A stretch of 64,000 nucleotides of DNA, from contig JBNMKZ010000004.1 in NCBI GenBank assembly GCA_050874585.1, forward strand, positions 1 to 64,000, given 5' to 3'. Under the pieces are notes generated by a model. That model had not been told where the DNA came from, ran no database searches, and was given only the letters and a program-made list of their open reading frames with translations. How positions within the stretch are numbered: position 1 is the stretch's first letter; each line of letters starts with the position of its first letter. The DNA is from UBA1067 sp050874585 (lineage in GTDB: Bacteria; Verrucomicrobiota; Kiritimatiellia; RFP12; UBA1067). Made by a program: the position numbers and the translations under genes. Below, piece by piece: positions 9,433-17,655 of this stretch.

Positions 9433-10616
9433 ACATCTGCTTTGAGACTTTTGGCTGTCGGCTCAACCGTGCGGAAGCACTGGAGGATGAGGCTCGCTAT
9501 CTTGCCGAGGGACATCGTGTCGTTTCGACACATGCGGATGCCGATCTGATTGTGGTTCGTGGGTGTTCGGTGACGGCGAGGGCGCAGAAGGACTGTGAAC
9601 GCCTGATTCGCCATCTTGAACAGAAGTATCCGGCGAAGCGTATTGTCGTTGTTGGCTGTCTGCCCAGTGCCAAGCGTCGTTCGCCGCCCGCGCTTTCGGA
9701 GTCCTCGGTGGGGGCGATTCCGACGCGGACGGCCCGTGCCTACCTCAAGGTTCAGGATGGGTGTTCGGGGAGATGTTCGTTCTGCATTGTGCCGCAGTTT
9801 CGCGGCAAATCCGTCTCCATCCCCTTTGACGATGTGCTGGAGCGTGCGCGGCGGTTCATCGAGAGCGGCTATCATGAGATTGTCGTGACGGGTTGCAACC
9901 TGTCGCTCTATGCGTCGGGCGGTCGCCGGCTCCCCGAACTCGTGTCATCGCTTGCCGACCTCTCGTCCTCGTGTCGCATTCGCATTGGTTCGCTCGAGCC
10001 AGGGGCCTGTGCACAGGAGACGGTTCATGCAATGGCGGAAAGGCCGAACATTTGCCGGTTTCTCCATATCCCCGTTCAGTCGGGTTCGAATCGCATTCTC
10101 GCGGCCATGCACCGCCCCTATCTCATTGCGGATGTTGATGCATTGATTTCCGCGGCGGTTCACACCATGCCGCTGATTGGCATCGGGTGCGACCTGATTG
10201 CGGGCTTCCCCGGCGAAACGGAACTCGACTTCCGCCAAACCCAGGGGTTTCTTGCGCGGCATCTTCTCGCGAATGCACACGTCTTCCCCTATTCGCCGCG
10301 ACCGGGGACGCTTGCGGCCGGCTTGCCGGGCGCACTGCCGGAAGATGTCCGCCGCCAGCGGGCGCGGCAGTTGGCGGCGCTGGCGGACGAGAGTCGGCGC
10401 AAGTTTGCCAAGCGGTTTATCGGGCGGTTCGTCGATGTGGTCGTGGAGTCCGAATCGGCCCTCAAGGGCTGGACGTCCGAGTACCTGTGGTTCGAGCGTT
10501 CGCAGATCGATTTGGTTGGAATGCGTCCGCTCGTCTCGCACCGCAAGGAGTCCATGCGCTTCCAGGTGAGAGCCGCGCATGGGGGCGTTCTCTACGGGGA
10601 TGGGGACTTGGTCTGA
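9429..10616 (+). CDS. mtaB: MiaB/MtaB-type tRNA methylthiotransferase with compact N-terminal domain
   Basis: Radical-SAM enzyme that adds a methylthio group to a modified adenosine of tRNA. The N-terminal cluster cysteines are Cys10, Cys46 and Cys77; the radical-SAM triad is Cys112, Cys116 and Cys119. The gap between the third and fourth cysteines is 35 residues, about half of that in E. coli MiaB, so the N-terminal domain is unusually short. The C terminus has a TRAM-like stretch. The MtaB (t6A) role is supported by the neighbouring tcdA, another t6A enzyme, but MiaB-like activity cannot be excluded. ATG at 9429 overlaps the tcdA stop. Confidence 0.8.
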   Translation: MNICFETFGCRLNRAEALEDEARYLAEGHRVVSTHADADLIVVRGCSVTARAQKDCERLIRHLEQKYPAKRIVVVGCLPSAKRRSPPALSESSVGAIPTRTARAYLKVQDGCSGRCSFCIVPQFRGKSVSIPFDDVLERARRFIESGYHEIVVTGCNLSLYASGGRRLPELVSSLADLSSSCRIRIGSLEPGACAQETVHAMAERPNICRFLHIPVQSGSNRILAAMHRPYLIADVDALISAAVHTMPLIGIGCDLIAGFPGETELDFRQTQGFLARHLLANAHVFPYSPRPGTLAAGLPGALPEDVRRQRARQLAALADESRRKFAKRFIGRFVDVVVESESALKGWTSEYLWFERSQIDLVGMRPLVSHRKESMRFQVRAAHGGVLYGDGDLV

Positions 10617-11296
10617 TGGCGGGCGAAACGGTCAAGAGTGAGGCGATTTGCCTTGACCTGCACCCCTGGTCACGGACCAGCCACATTGTGCGGTGGCTGA
10701 CGCCGACCGGTCCGGTCGTCACGGTAGTCAAGGGGGCCGTGCGCCCGAAGAGTGCCTTTCTTGGACAGTACGACCTCAACTACACCTGCGAAATCGTCCG
10801 CTACGTTCGGCAGAAAAATGGCATGAGCGCCCTCCGCGAATGCGCACCGCTTGAGCGGCGCGATGGGTTGCGCGGCGACTTTCGTGCGCTCGCGCTGGCC
10901 GGATGGTTCCGGCGGCTCGCGGCGGAACTTGCGCCGAGTGGGCCGGACTGCCGCGACTGGTATGATCTTCTTTCGGCGGCGCTGACGGCGCTTTCGGCGG
11001 CAGGTACGGATGTCGTTCGAATTCAGAATCTGCTTGATTTTGAACTAAAGGTCCTTGATTTGATTGGTTTAACACCGGGTTTAACCTTTGCGGAAGGCTC
11101 CTTTCTCCTGCGGGGAGAGCGGCGAATCCCCGTTTCACGCGAAGTTGCCGCGTGCCTGCGCAGTCCACGGGACGAAAAAAATCTAAAAATTCTACTGGAC
11201 GCGGCGAGGGTAATTGGTGTATTCTATACTTTCCACTTGGATTGTGCCTCCGATGTGCGGAGGGTGGTCCTGAGGATGATTTCGGAAAACGAATGA
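10616..11296 (+). CDS. recO: Recombination/repair protein RecO
   Basis: RecO loads RecA with RecR at single-strand gaps. The 226 residues start with the OB-fold typical of the family, including the stretch with DLHPWSRTSHIV and a VVKGAVRPKS segment, followed by a helical domain. I see no Cys4 zinc site in the C-terminal part, which some RecO proteins have. The ATG at 10616 shares its A with the preceding TGA, so the gene is translationally coupled; the open frame extends upstream through mtaB but that is a shadow. It ends overlapping an ATG at 11293. Confidence 0.75.
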   Translation: MAGETVKSEAICLDLHPWSRTSHIVRWLTPTGPVVTVVKGAVRPKSAFLGQYDLNYTCEIVRYVRQKNGMSALRECAPLERRDGLRGDFRALALAGWFRRLAAELAPSGPDCRDWYDLLSAALTALSAAGTDVVRIQNLLDFELKVLDLIGLTPGLTFAEGSFLLRGERRIPVSREVAACLRSPRDEKNLKILLDAARVIGVFYTFHLDCASDVRRVVLRMISENE

Positions 11297-11313
11297 AAGA
11301 AAGAGTAAAGAAG

Positions 11314-12423
11314 ATGAATAAGTTGCACCTGGTCGGTACGGCGGCACTTGCCGGTCTGATGGTCGTCGGTTGCGTAAAGCACGAGGACGAGACGGTGGAT
11401 GTTGCGAAGAAGGCGAACGAGGTCTCCATCGTTGTGGATGGCAAGACGCTGACGTCTGAACAGATCGACATTGATGTCGAGAAGGTTCTTGAGGCGCAGG
11501 GCGACAGGATTCCTGCTGCTCAGAAGGATTATGCGCGGCAGATGATTCGCAACCAGATGGCGCAGTCGTTCCTCTATGAGAACGCGCTCGTTGCTTTGGC
11601 GAAGGCGAAGGGTTTTGTCGTGACCGAGGCCGATCGCGCGGCGCGTGAGGCGGAGTTCCTGAAGAATGTTGCGGGCCGTCCCGATGCCCCGAAGTCTCTC
11701 GCCGAGGCGGCGGAGAAGTTCCCGCTTGGCAAGGATCGGATGATGGAGGAGTTCAACAACGGCATCCTCATCCAGAAGATGATTGACGATGCGATTGCGA
11801 AGAAGGGGATGGACTTCGCGGCCGAGGCGCAGAAGGTGATTGACGGCATCGTCTCCAACAACAATGCCCTCGCCTCCACGAGTGCGGATGCCCTGGCGAA
11901 GATCAAGGCCATCCACGCGGAACTGACGAAGCCAGGCGTTGACGACCTGGCGAAGAAGTTTGCCGCGATCGCGGCGGAGAAAAGCGAGTGCCCGTCCTCC
12001 AAGAAGGGGGGCGACCTCGGCGAGTTCACCCACGGTCAGATGGTCAAGGAGTTCGACGAGGCCGCGTTTGCCCTGCCGGTCGGCAAGGTTTCGGATCCCG
12101 TGAAGACCCAGTACGGCTACCACCTCATCCTCGTGTCAGAGAAGATTCCCGCTGTCGAGGCCAAGGGTGACACGCCGGCCGCTCCCGAGAAGGTCCGTGC
12201 GAGCCACATCCTCATCAAGACGCCCGATAAGCAGGAGGTTCCTGCGCTGGAGGATGTCGTCCGCTTCCTGAAGCGTCAGAGTGAGAGCCAGCTGGTCGGG
12301 GATTTGGCAAAAGAGGCCTTGAAAGCCGCGGGCGTTACCACGTCCGACGAGTTCAAGCACCTCCTTCCCAAGGAAGAAACGCCGGTCGAGGCGACCCCGG
12401 TTGAAACCACGAGCGAAAAATGA
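11314..12423 (+). CDS. Parvulin-type peptidyl-prolyl isomerase lipoprotein
   Basis: Predicted outer-envelope chaperone of 369 residues, PrsA/SurA-like. Residues 1-20 form a lipoprotein signal ending in LMVVGC (Cys20), which favours the ATG at 11314 over the in-frame ATG at 11293. A SurA-like N-terminal helical region (about 25-180) precedes a rotamase region with KKGGDLGEF and the GYHLILV end at about 275. An ASHILIK strand, which normally opens a parvulin domain, comes after this region instead of before it, so the domain order is odd. The C terminus is Thr/Glu/Pro-rich. The stop overlaps the promoter of the next gene. Confidence 0.8.
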   Translation: MNKLHLVGTAALAGLMVVGCVKHEDETVDVAKKANEVSIVVDGKTLTSEQIDIDVEKVLEAQGDRIPAAQKDYARQMIRNQMAQSFLYENALVALAKAKGFVVTEADRAAREAEFLKNVAGRPDAPKSLAEAAEKFPLGKDRMMEEFNNGILIQKMIDDAIAKKGMDFAAEAQKVIDGIVSNNNALASTSADALAKIKAIHAELTKPGVDDLAKKFAAIAAEKSECPSSKKGGDLGEFTHGQMVKEFDEAAFALPVGKVSDPVKTQYGYHLILVSEKIPAVEAKGDTPAAPEKVRASHILIKTPDKQEVPALEDVVRFLKRQSESQLVGDLAKEALKAAGVTTSDEFKHLLPKEETPVEATPVETTSEK

Positions 12424-12429
12424 TATAAT
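12401..12429 (+). promoter_or_regulatory. Promoter of the small basic protein gene
   Basis: TTGAAA at 12401-12406 and TATAAT at 12424-12429 are 17 bases apart. The whole promoter lies inside the last codons and the stop of the lipoprotein gene. The expected transcript has a leader of about 27 bases with a GAAAGGA Shine-Dalgarno. Confidence 0.75.
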
Positions 12430-12462
12430 ACGCGCCTGTTCTGTTGAAAGGATACAAAGACA

Positions 12463-12618
12463 ATGAGTCAGCACGCATCTCTTAAGGGTTCAGGAAAGAT
12501 TACTTCCAAGCGCAACGTCCTCAAGCGTTTTGAGCGCGTCAACTTGCTGCAGAAGCGCGGCGAGTGGAAGGAGGGTAGCCGCGGCCTCGGTCTCAAGAAG
12601 ACCAAGCCGGAGGCGTAA
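12463..12618 (+). CDS. Small basic protein of the Chlamydia/Verrucomicrobia family
   Basis: A 51-residue, Lys/Arg-rich protein. It contains SLKG, RNVLKRFERV near 17-26 and LKKTKPEA at the end, which I recognise as the pattern of the small basic protein family (TIGR04137) restricted to Chlamydiae, Verrucomicrobia and relatives. The function is not established; the basic charge suggests RNA or ribosome binding. It has its own promoter, a Shine-Dalgarno GAAAGGA at 12446-12452 and a strong terminator, so it is likely a highly expressed single gene. It is a useful marker for the PVC origin of the window. Confidence 0.85.
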   Translation: MSQHASLKGSGKITSKRNVLKRFERVNLLQKRGEWKEGSRGLGLKKTKPEA

Positions 12619-12638
12619 GGTTCATCCCTCGCTGAAAG

Positions 12639-12681
12639 GGGACGCTTGGTCGGCGAACGATCGGGCGTCCCTCTTTTTTTT
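12639..12681 (+). terminator. Rho-independent terminator after the small basic protein
   Basis: GGGACGC at 12639-12645 pairs with GCGTCCC at 12665-12671, followed by a T-rich run with nine consecutive T at 12674-12682. The T run ends only about four bases before the queH ATG. Confidence 0.85.
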
Positions 12682-12685
12682 GGTT

Positions 12686-13231
12686 ATGAACGCCAGCCCG
12701 ACGCTCCTGCACACATGTTGCGGACCTTGCGCGTCCGCCTGCGTCCCCGTCCTCAAGGACGAGGGCCGTTCAGTGGTTCTTTACTTTGCCAATTCCAATA
12801 TCGATACGGAGGAGGAATGGGCGCGGCGGTTGGAGGCGGCCCGCCAACTGGCCGATGCCGAGGGTGTGGAACTCGTTGTTGAACCCTATGACCACGCCGA
12901 GTGGCTGGCGTGTGTCGCCCGGGGTTTTGAGGGGGAGCCCGAGAAGGGGGCGCGGTGTGAACGGTGCTACCGCTACAATTTGCTGAAGGCGGCCCGTTAT
13001 GCGGCGGCACACGGACTTGCGGAGGTGACGACTTCGCTGACGATTAGTCCTCACAAACCCTCGCCCATCGTCTTTGCCATGGGGAAGGCAGCGGCGGATT
13101 CCGTCGGGGTCTCATTTTTGCCGCGTGATTTCAAGAAGAAAGACGGATTCAAGAAGAGTGTCGCCCGGGCGAAGGAATTGGGCCTCTACCGTCAGTCCTA
13201 TTGCGGGTGCGAGTTTTCCCGTCGGGGATAG
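12686..13231 (+). CDS. queH: Epoxyqueuosine reductase QueH
   Basis: Catalyses the last step of queuosine synthesis in tRNA, replacing QueG in many bacteria. The 181 residues show the full cysteine signature: Cys11-Cys12 in HTCCGPC, Cys91-x2-Cys94 in CERCY, and Cys173-x-Cys175 near the end. These bind an iron-sulfur cluster and a second metal. I chose the ATG at 12686 because the protein then begins just before the CC motif, as in the family. No Shine-Dalgarno is visible, because the start directly follows the T run of the upstream terminator. The partner QueA is at 51986. Confidence 0.92.
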   Translation: MNASPTLLHTCCGPCASACVPVLKDEGRSVVLYFANSNIDTEEEWARRLEAARQLADAEGVELVVEPYDHAEWLACVARGFEGEPEKGARCERCYRYNLLKAARYAAAHGLAEVTTSLTISPHKPSPIVFAMGKAAADSVGVSFLPRDFKKKDGFKKSVARAKELGLYRQSYCGCEFSRRG

Positions 13232-13279
13232 GGTGGAATCGTTTCCAGCGCGGCAAACTTTACGCATGGGAGATTCGAG

Positions 13280-13302
13280 CGCGGCAGTTTAGTTTTGCCG
13301 CG
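13280..13302 (+). terminator. Hairpin after queH
   Basis: CGCGGCA and TGCCGCG form a perfect seven-base stem around a nine-base T-rich loop, 48 bases after the queH stop. No T run follows, so its terminator role is uncertain. Confidence 0.45.
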
Positions 13303-13399
13303 TGTGCCGTGGGGAGAACTTGCCTATTGGGAAGGAAGGACGGGCTCGTGCCTACGAAGACGCGCTCCCATCGGGACGAAAGCGTTCTCTTTTCCGCAG

Positions 13400-13613
13400 G
13401 AAGAGGGGCGGATATCCCGAAGGGAACGGGTTTTGATGCCCATCAGGAAGGGCAAGCACTAAGGTGGTTTGGATAAAGCACTAAGGTGCTTTGCTCAAAG
13501 GACTAAGGTGCTTTGTTGAAAGGACTAAGGTGCTTTCCCTTCGTATTCCGCAACGCAGCCCTTCCTTATGGGCAGAGCAACCCTTCCTATTGGTGCAAAA
13601 CGCCCATCTTTTT
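13400..13613. repeat. Repeat locus A: 22-base-period palindrome array
   Basis: Four 18-base quasi-palindromes start at 13453, 13475, 13497 and 13519. The second, AAAGCACTAAGGTGCTTT, is a seven-base perfect stem around TAAG; the others differ by one or two bases. They are separated by the four-base spacers GGAT, GCTC and GTTG. GGG occurs at 13406, 13428 and 13450 on the left, and CCC at 13537, 13559, 13581 and 13603 on the right, all at exact 22-base steps. No gene is supported in 13232-13830, and the rest of this spacer is unassigned. Confidence 0.85.
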
Positions 13614-13830
13614 GGGCGAAACTTTTCATTTTCTCAAGGAAGCGGGCGGACGCAAATCACCGTGATTCAAGATGCCCCTATCCATCTCGAAGTGCCGCGT
13701 TCCCTCGCGTCTGCCGCGCCCCTCGGGTACGCGCGCCGTTCGGATCTCGTTCTCAGGTTCTCCGACTTCCTTGTGTAGCGTTCTGAGGGCTTCCTCTTGG
13801 ATTGCGCAATTTCCACTTGTTTTGATTCCG

Positions 13831-13861
13831 TTGTACGCTGAAAACATAATTATGGTATAAT
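13831..13861 (+). promoter_or_regulatory. argG promoter
   Basis: TATAAT at 13856-13861 is preceded by TGG, forming the extended -10 seen throughout the window. TTGTAC at 13831-13836 lies 19 bases upstream. Confidence 0.7.
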
Positions 13862-13889
13862 ACGCACTTGATTTCAAGGAGACTATGTC

Positions 13890-15122
13890 ATGAAACTCGA
13901 AGAACTCAAGGGTAAGACAGTTGGCGTCTGCGTGAGCGGAGGCCTCGACTCGAAGACAATCTGCTGCGTCCTTCTTGACGCGGGCGTGAAGGTTAAGGCG
14001 TTCAGCGCGAACGTCGGCCAGCCCGATGAAAAGGACATCAACGACATCAAGAAGCGTATGGCCCCCACGGGCGTGGATACGACGATTGTCGACGTGACGA
14101 AGGAAATGGCCGACATCTGCTTCGAGACCGTCAAGTGCCAGGCGATGTATGACGGCGGCTACTGGAACTCGACGGGTATCGCCCGTGCGGTGACCGTCCA
14201 GAAGCTCCTGCCGGCGATGAAGAAGGCCGGTTGCTCGGTGCTCGTGCACGGTGCAACGGGGCGCGGCAATGACCAGATGCGCTTTGAGCGGTATGTGAAC
14301 GTCATGGACCCGAAGTTCGGCGTGTATGCGCCGTGGCGTGATGCGGATCTTCTCAAGAAGTTCCCCGGACGCACGCAGATGGTCGAGTTCCTCGCCAAGC
14401 GCGGCATCGTCGCCTTCGTGGGCACGAAGAAGAAATACTCGACGGATGCGAACCTCGCCGGCCTTTCCCACGAGGCCGAGGATCTTGAGTCGATGGAGAC
14501 GTCGATGCGCATCGTGAAGCCCACGATGGGCGTGTGGCCCGAGAAGGCCCCGAACAAGGTCGAGAAGGTGACGCTTTCCTTTGTCAAGGGCCGCTGCGTG
14601 GCGGTCAACGGCAAGAAGATGACGCCGTACGAGGTCATGCTTGAGATGAACAAGATTGGCGGACGCAATGGCATCGGCATGAAGCATGCGCTTGAGAACC
14701 GCATCATCGGTACGAAGAGCCGTGGCGTGTATGAGGCTCCTGGTATGGAAGTTCTCTCGTGGGGTCTCAAGTACATCTATGAGGGTGTCATGGATCGCCG
14801 GTCGACCCAGTTCTTCCAGCATCTCTCGAAGTTCATCGCCGACCAGATTTACGATGGCCGCTGGTTCGATCCGGCGACCCGTGCGGCTCGTGCGGCCGTG
14901 CAGGTCTGGGCCGACAAGGCAACGGCCGAGGTGACGCTTGGGCTTTACAAGGGCAACATCTTCTTCGAGTCCCTCAAGGGCCTGAAGGCGACGATCTACA
15001 ATGAGGCCGACAGCTCGATGGAGGCGTCGAATGGCTTGAACCCGCACAGCTCGCAGGGCTTTGCCGAGATTCAGTCCGTTGAGGCCAAGATGCTGGCGAA
15101 GGCCGGTCAGATCGAGCTCTGA
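13890..15122 (+). CDS. argG: Argininosuccinate synthase
   Basis: Joins citrulline and aspartate with ATP hydrolysis to AMP in arginine synthesis. The PP-loop SGGLDS is at 16-21, and GATGRGNDQMRFE at 121-133 is the citrulline/aspartate-binding signature. The 410 residues match the family. The start has a Shine-Dalgarno AAGGAG at 13876-13881 and a dedicated promoter. argB and argD lie together 14 kb downstream, so arginine genes are dispersed here. grpE follows after 17 bases. Confidence 0.95.
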   Translation: MKLEELKGKTVGVCVSGGLDSKTICCVLLDAGVKVKAFSANVGQPDEKDINDIKKRMAPTGVDTTIVDVTKEMADICFETVKCQAMYDGGYWNSTGIARAVTVQKLLPAMKKAGCSVLVHGATGRGNDQMRFERYVNVMDPKFGVYAPWRDADLLKKFPGRTQMVEFLAKRGIVAFVGTKKKYSTDANLAGLSHEAEDLESMETSMRIVKPTMGVWPEKAPNKVEKVTLSFVKGRCVAVNGKKMTPYEVMLEMNKIGGRNGIGMKHALENRIIGTKSRGVYEAPGMEVLSWGLKYIYEGVMDRRSTQFFQHLSKFIADQIYDGRWFDPATRAARAAVQVWADKATAEVTLGLYKGNIFFESLKGLKATIYNEADSSMEASNGLNPHSSQGFAEIQSVEAKMLAKAGQIEL

Positions 15123-15139
15123 GAAGAAGAGTCGGTGTG

Positions 15140-15727
15140 ATGGAAGAACAAGAAAAGAAAGAGGCGACGGCTTCGGTTTCCGAGGAGTCCACTCCCAAGG
15201 GGGACGCGGCGGCTGAAAAGCCGACCGCCGCCCCTGAAGCGGAGAGCAAGGCTTCCGAGAAGGCCGAGAAAGCCGCGCCCGAGGAAGCGAAGAAGCCGGC
15301 GGAGCCGGACTGGAAAGATCGGTACGCCCGGCTTCTCGCCGACTTTGACAATTTCAAGAAGCGGACCGCCCGCGACCGCGAGGATACCTATCGCTTTGCT
15401 GAAGCGGACATTCTGAAGGACATTCTGCCCACGGTGGATCACCTGTCCCTGGCCCTCGCCAATGCGAAGGATAAGGACGACGACTTCGTCAAGGGTGTCC
15501 AGCTCGTTTACGACTCCCTGCTGAAGGCTCTGAAGGAGCATGGGGCCGAGCCGTTTGATTCCGTCGGCAAGGTCCTTGACCCCGAGCGGATGGAGGCGAT
15601 TGCCTCTTTGCCCTCGGCGGACGTTGAAGAGGGCAAGGTGTCGAACGAGGCCAAGAGAGGATGGGTGCTGAAGGAGAAGGTCCTTCGTGCCGCGCAGGTG
15701 GTCGTTTCGTCTGGCAAGCCCCAGTAA
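15140..15727 (+). CDS. grpE: Nucleotide exchange factor GrpE
   Basis: Releases ADP from DnaK. The 195 residues comprise an acidic, Ala/Lys/Glu-rich disordered N terminus (1-52), a long helix including the FDNFKKR stretch near 70, and a C-terminal beta domain with the AIASLP and VLRAAQVVVS segments. The ATG at 15140 is chosen over the GTG one codon upstream; GAGAAGAAGAG serves as ribosome binding site. It is followed by dnaJ after 21 bases, the classical pair. Confidence 0.93.
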   Translation: MEEQEKKEATASVSEESTPKGDAAAEKPTAAPEAESKASEKAEKAAPEEAKKPAEPDWKDRYARLLADFDNFKKRTARDREDTYRFAEADILKDILPTVDHLSLALANAKDKDDDFVKGVQLVYDSLLKALKEHGAEPFDSVGKVLDPERMEAIASLPSADVEEGKVSNEAKRGWVLKEKVLRAAQVVVSSGKPQ

Positions 15728-15748
15728 CGGGCTCGCGAAGGTGTGGCA

Positions 15749-16951
15749 ATGGCAGCGCAGAAGAGAGATTATTACGAGGTTCTTGGCGTCGCGAAAGATG
15801 CGACGGCGGATCAGATTAAGTCCGCCTACCGCAAGCTCGCGATGAAGTATCATCCTGACCGCAATCCCGACGACCCATCGGCCAAGGAGAAGTTCTCCGA
15901 GATTTCCGAAGCCTACGAGGTCTTGTCGAATGCCGAGAAGCGTCAGCGGTATGACCAGTTCGGCCATCAGGGCGTGAACTTCGGGCCGGGAGGCTTTGAC
16001 TTCAACCGCGATTTCTCGCATTTCCAGGATGTGGACTTGGGTGATATCCTCAATTCCTTCTTTGGTGGCGGGGCTTCATTCGGAGGTGGCGGCGGATTCT
16101 CCAGCTTCTTTGGCGGTGGCGGCGGCCGTGCGCGTCGTGCCGACCCAGAGGGACCGCGCCGTGGGGATGACCTCACCTATCGGTTGGACATTGATTTTGA
16201 CGAGGCGATTTTCGGCAGTGAGCGGACGATTGACCTGACGATTCCGGGGCAGTGTCCCGATTGTCATGGTACGGGCGCGGCGGCTGGTTCGAAGCGCGTC
16301 GTTTGCAAGACCTGCCAGGGGCGTGGCTCGATTGTCGCTGGGAGTGGATTCTTCCAGGTTCGGCAGACATGCCCGACATGCGGTGGTGAAGGCTCAATTA
16401 TTGAGAAGCCCTGCAAGAAGTGCCGCGGAACGGGGCAGGTTGCGACGCCGTCGCACATTTCCCTGAAGATTCCGGCGGGTGTCGACACGGGTTCGCGCCT
16501 GCGCCTTGCTGGCAAGGGTGCCGCCGGTTTGCGCGGCGGTGAAAATGGCGACCTTTACGTGCTACTGAACGTTCGCGAGAGCGATCTCTTTGAGCGTGAC
16601 GGTCAGGACTTGTTTGTTGATGTGCCGGTTTCGCCCATTGTCGCCGCCCTCGGCGGGACGATTGACGTGCCGACTCCAGACGGCGCGGCGCGGCTGAAGA
16701 TTCCTGCGGGAACTCCCAATGGCAAGACGTTCCGCCTGCGCGGCAAGGGTGTGCCGAGCCTTCGCGGCGGATTCGCCGGCGACTTGGACGCACGCGTCGT
16801 CTTCGAGGTCCCGGCGAATCTTGATCGCAAGCAGAAAGCCGCGCTTGAGGAGTTCCAGAAGTTGGCGACATCAAGCACGTTCCCTGAAGCGAGTTCGTTC
16901 ACGAACAAGGTAAACGTTTTCTTCGCGCACAAGAAGAAACTCGGCAAATAG
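15749..16951 (+). CDS. dnaJ: Chaperone DnaJ
   Basis: Co-chaperone that stimulates DnaK ATPase and delivers substrates. Full type I architecture in 400 residues: J domain 1-70 with HPD at 35-37, a Gly/Phe-rich linker at about 77-128, and four CxxCxGxG zinc motifs starting at Cys169, Cys186, Cys208 and Cys222, followed by the C-terminal substrate domains. The ATG at 15749 has GAAGG at 15737-15741; a GTG two codons upstream is less likely. tRNA-Leu follows after nine bases. Confidence 0.96.
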   Translation: MAAQKRDYYEVLGVAKDATADQIKSAYRKLAMKYHPDRNPDDPSAKEKFSEISEAYEVLSNAEKRQRYDQFGHQGVNFGPGGFDFNRDFSHFQDVDLGDILNSFFGGGASFGGGGGFSSFFGGGGGRARRADPEGPRRGDDLTYRLDIDFDEAIFGSERTIDLTIPGQCPDCHGTGAAAGSKRVVCKTCQGRGSIVAGSGFFQVRQTCPTCGGEGSIIEKPCKKCRGTGQVATPSHISLKIPAGVDTGSRLRLAGKGAAGLRGGENGDLYVLLNVRESDLFERDGQDLFVDVPVSPIVAALGGTIDVPTPDGAARLKIPAGTPNGKTFRLRGKGVPSLRGGFAGDLDARVVFEVPANLDRKQKAALEEFQKLATSSTFPEASSFTNKVNVFFAHKKKLGK

Positions 16952-16959
16952 CCGTTTAC

Positions 16960-17041
16960 GCACCTGTGGTGGAATGGCAGACACGGTGGATTTAGGTTCC
17001 ACTGCCTCGGCGTGGGGGTTCGAGTCCCTCCAGGTGCACCA
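16960..17041 (+). tRNA. tRNA-Leu (anticodon TAG)
   Basis: Acceptor GCACCTG (16960-16966) pairs with CAGGTGC (17031-17037), followed by A and an encoded CCA. The anticodon arm is GTGGA-TTTAGGT-TCCAC, with TAG in the loop. The variable arm is extended, as expected for the class II tRNA-Leu, and the T arm has GGGGG-TTCGAGT-CCCTC. No separate promoter is visible; it may be read from the dnaJ transcript. Confidence 0.95.
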
Positions 17042-17048
17042 CTTTGAG

Positions 17049-17084
17049 TTCTCCGCCTATTTGATGGCGGAGAATTTCTTTTTG
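17049..17084 (+). terminator. Terminator after tRNA-Leu
   Basis: TTCTCCGCC at 17049-17057 pairs perfectly with GGCGGAGAA at 17066-17074, followed by TTTCTTTTTG. It ends the grpE-dnaJ-tRNA-Leu unit. Confidence 0.88.
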
Positions 17085-17411
17085 TTGTTCTTGTAGTCAC
17101 ATTAGTCCGTCCGTCGCGGGAGTGAGACTCTTTTGGTCGTCAAACCGACCATGTGTGGTGTGGCATTCCTATCTTGCGGTGGCGTGGCAGTTGCGCAACT
17201 GGAACTTCTTCGGATTGCAAGTGGAACACGCCGGAGTCGCGTCCCCCTCGCGTACGCGTGCGCGGTCTATTTATATTCCCGTCTACGTCTAAGTGCCGCG
17301 CGGCCGCGAGGTCTGGAGGACCGTGTCGAGGGGCTGAGCGTCCTGAGGAAGTGGAACAGTCCGACGGAACGATACTCGTTGAAAATCATTTATAAAATAT
17401 GACAATCCCCA
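17085..17411. other. Spacer without recognisable gene
   Basis: About 330 bases with short palindromes (for example GGTCG...CGACC near 17134-17150) but no supported gene. The stretch around 17280-17310 shares an AAGTGCCGCG word with 13694-13703 in the spacer after locus A, so both may hold remains of a common repeat. Confidence 0.4.
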
Positions 17412-17441
17412 TTGACTGTGAATCAAGAAATGTGCTATCAT
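17412..17441 (+). promoter_or_regulatory. Promoter upstream of the zinc-ribbon gene
   Basis: TTGACT at 17412-17417 and TATCAT at 17436-17441 are 18 bases apart. The next convincing start codon is 221 bases downstream, so the transcript would carry a long leader or include a small RNA. Confidence 0.6.
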
Positions 17442-17449
17442 TTAGACAT

Positions 17450-17655
17450 TATGACGAACTTACGGAGATTGGCGGGGGATTCGGGCGGCATCAGATGTCC
17501 GCCTCAGGCGCACGGATGGGTGCGCCACTCATTGCCTGTCCTCTCGCTCGACTTGGGTTGGGTGTCAGAACGAAGACTGAACCAACCAAGAGGTCGTGCG
17601 GTGTGGGAAGCGTAGGTCGGGGTAGAGACATTGATAAACTGAAAGACTAAGGGAG
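17450..17655 (+). ncRNA. Possible structured leader or small RNA
   Basis: Between the promoter at 17412 and the gene at 17662 lie about 200 bases with several GC-rich complementary segments, for example GGCGG near 17471 with CCGCC near 17499. A short frame from an ATG at 17451 (54 codons) shows no family features. I do not recognise a known riboswitch or RNA family, so this is only a candidate. Confidence 0.25.
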
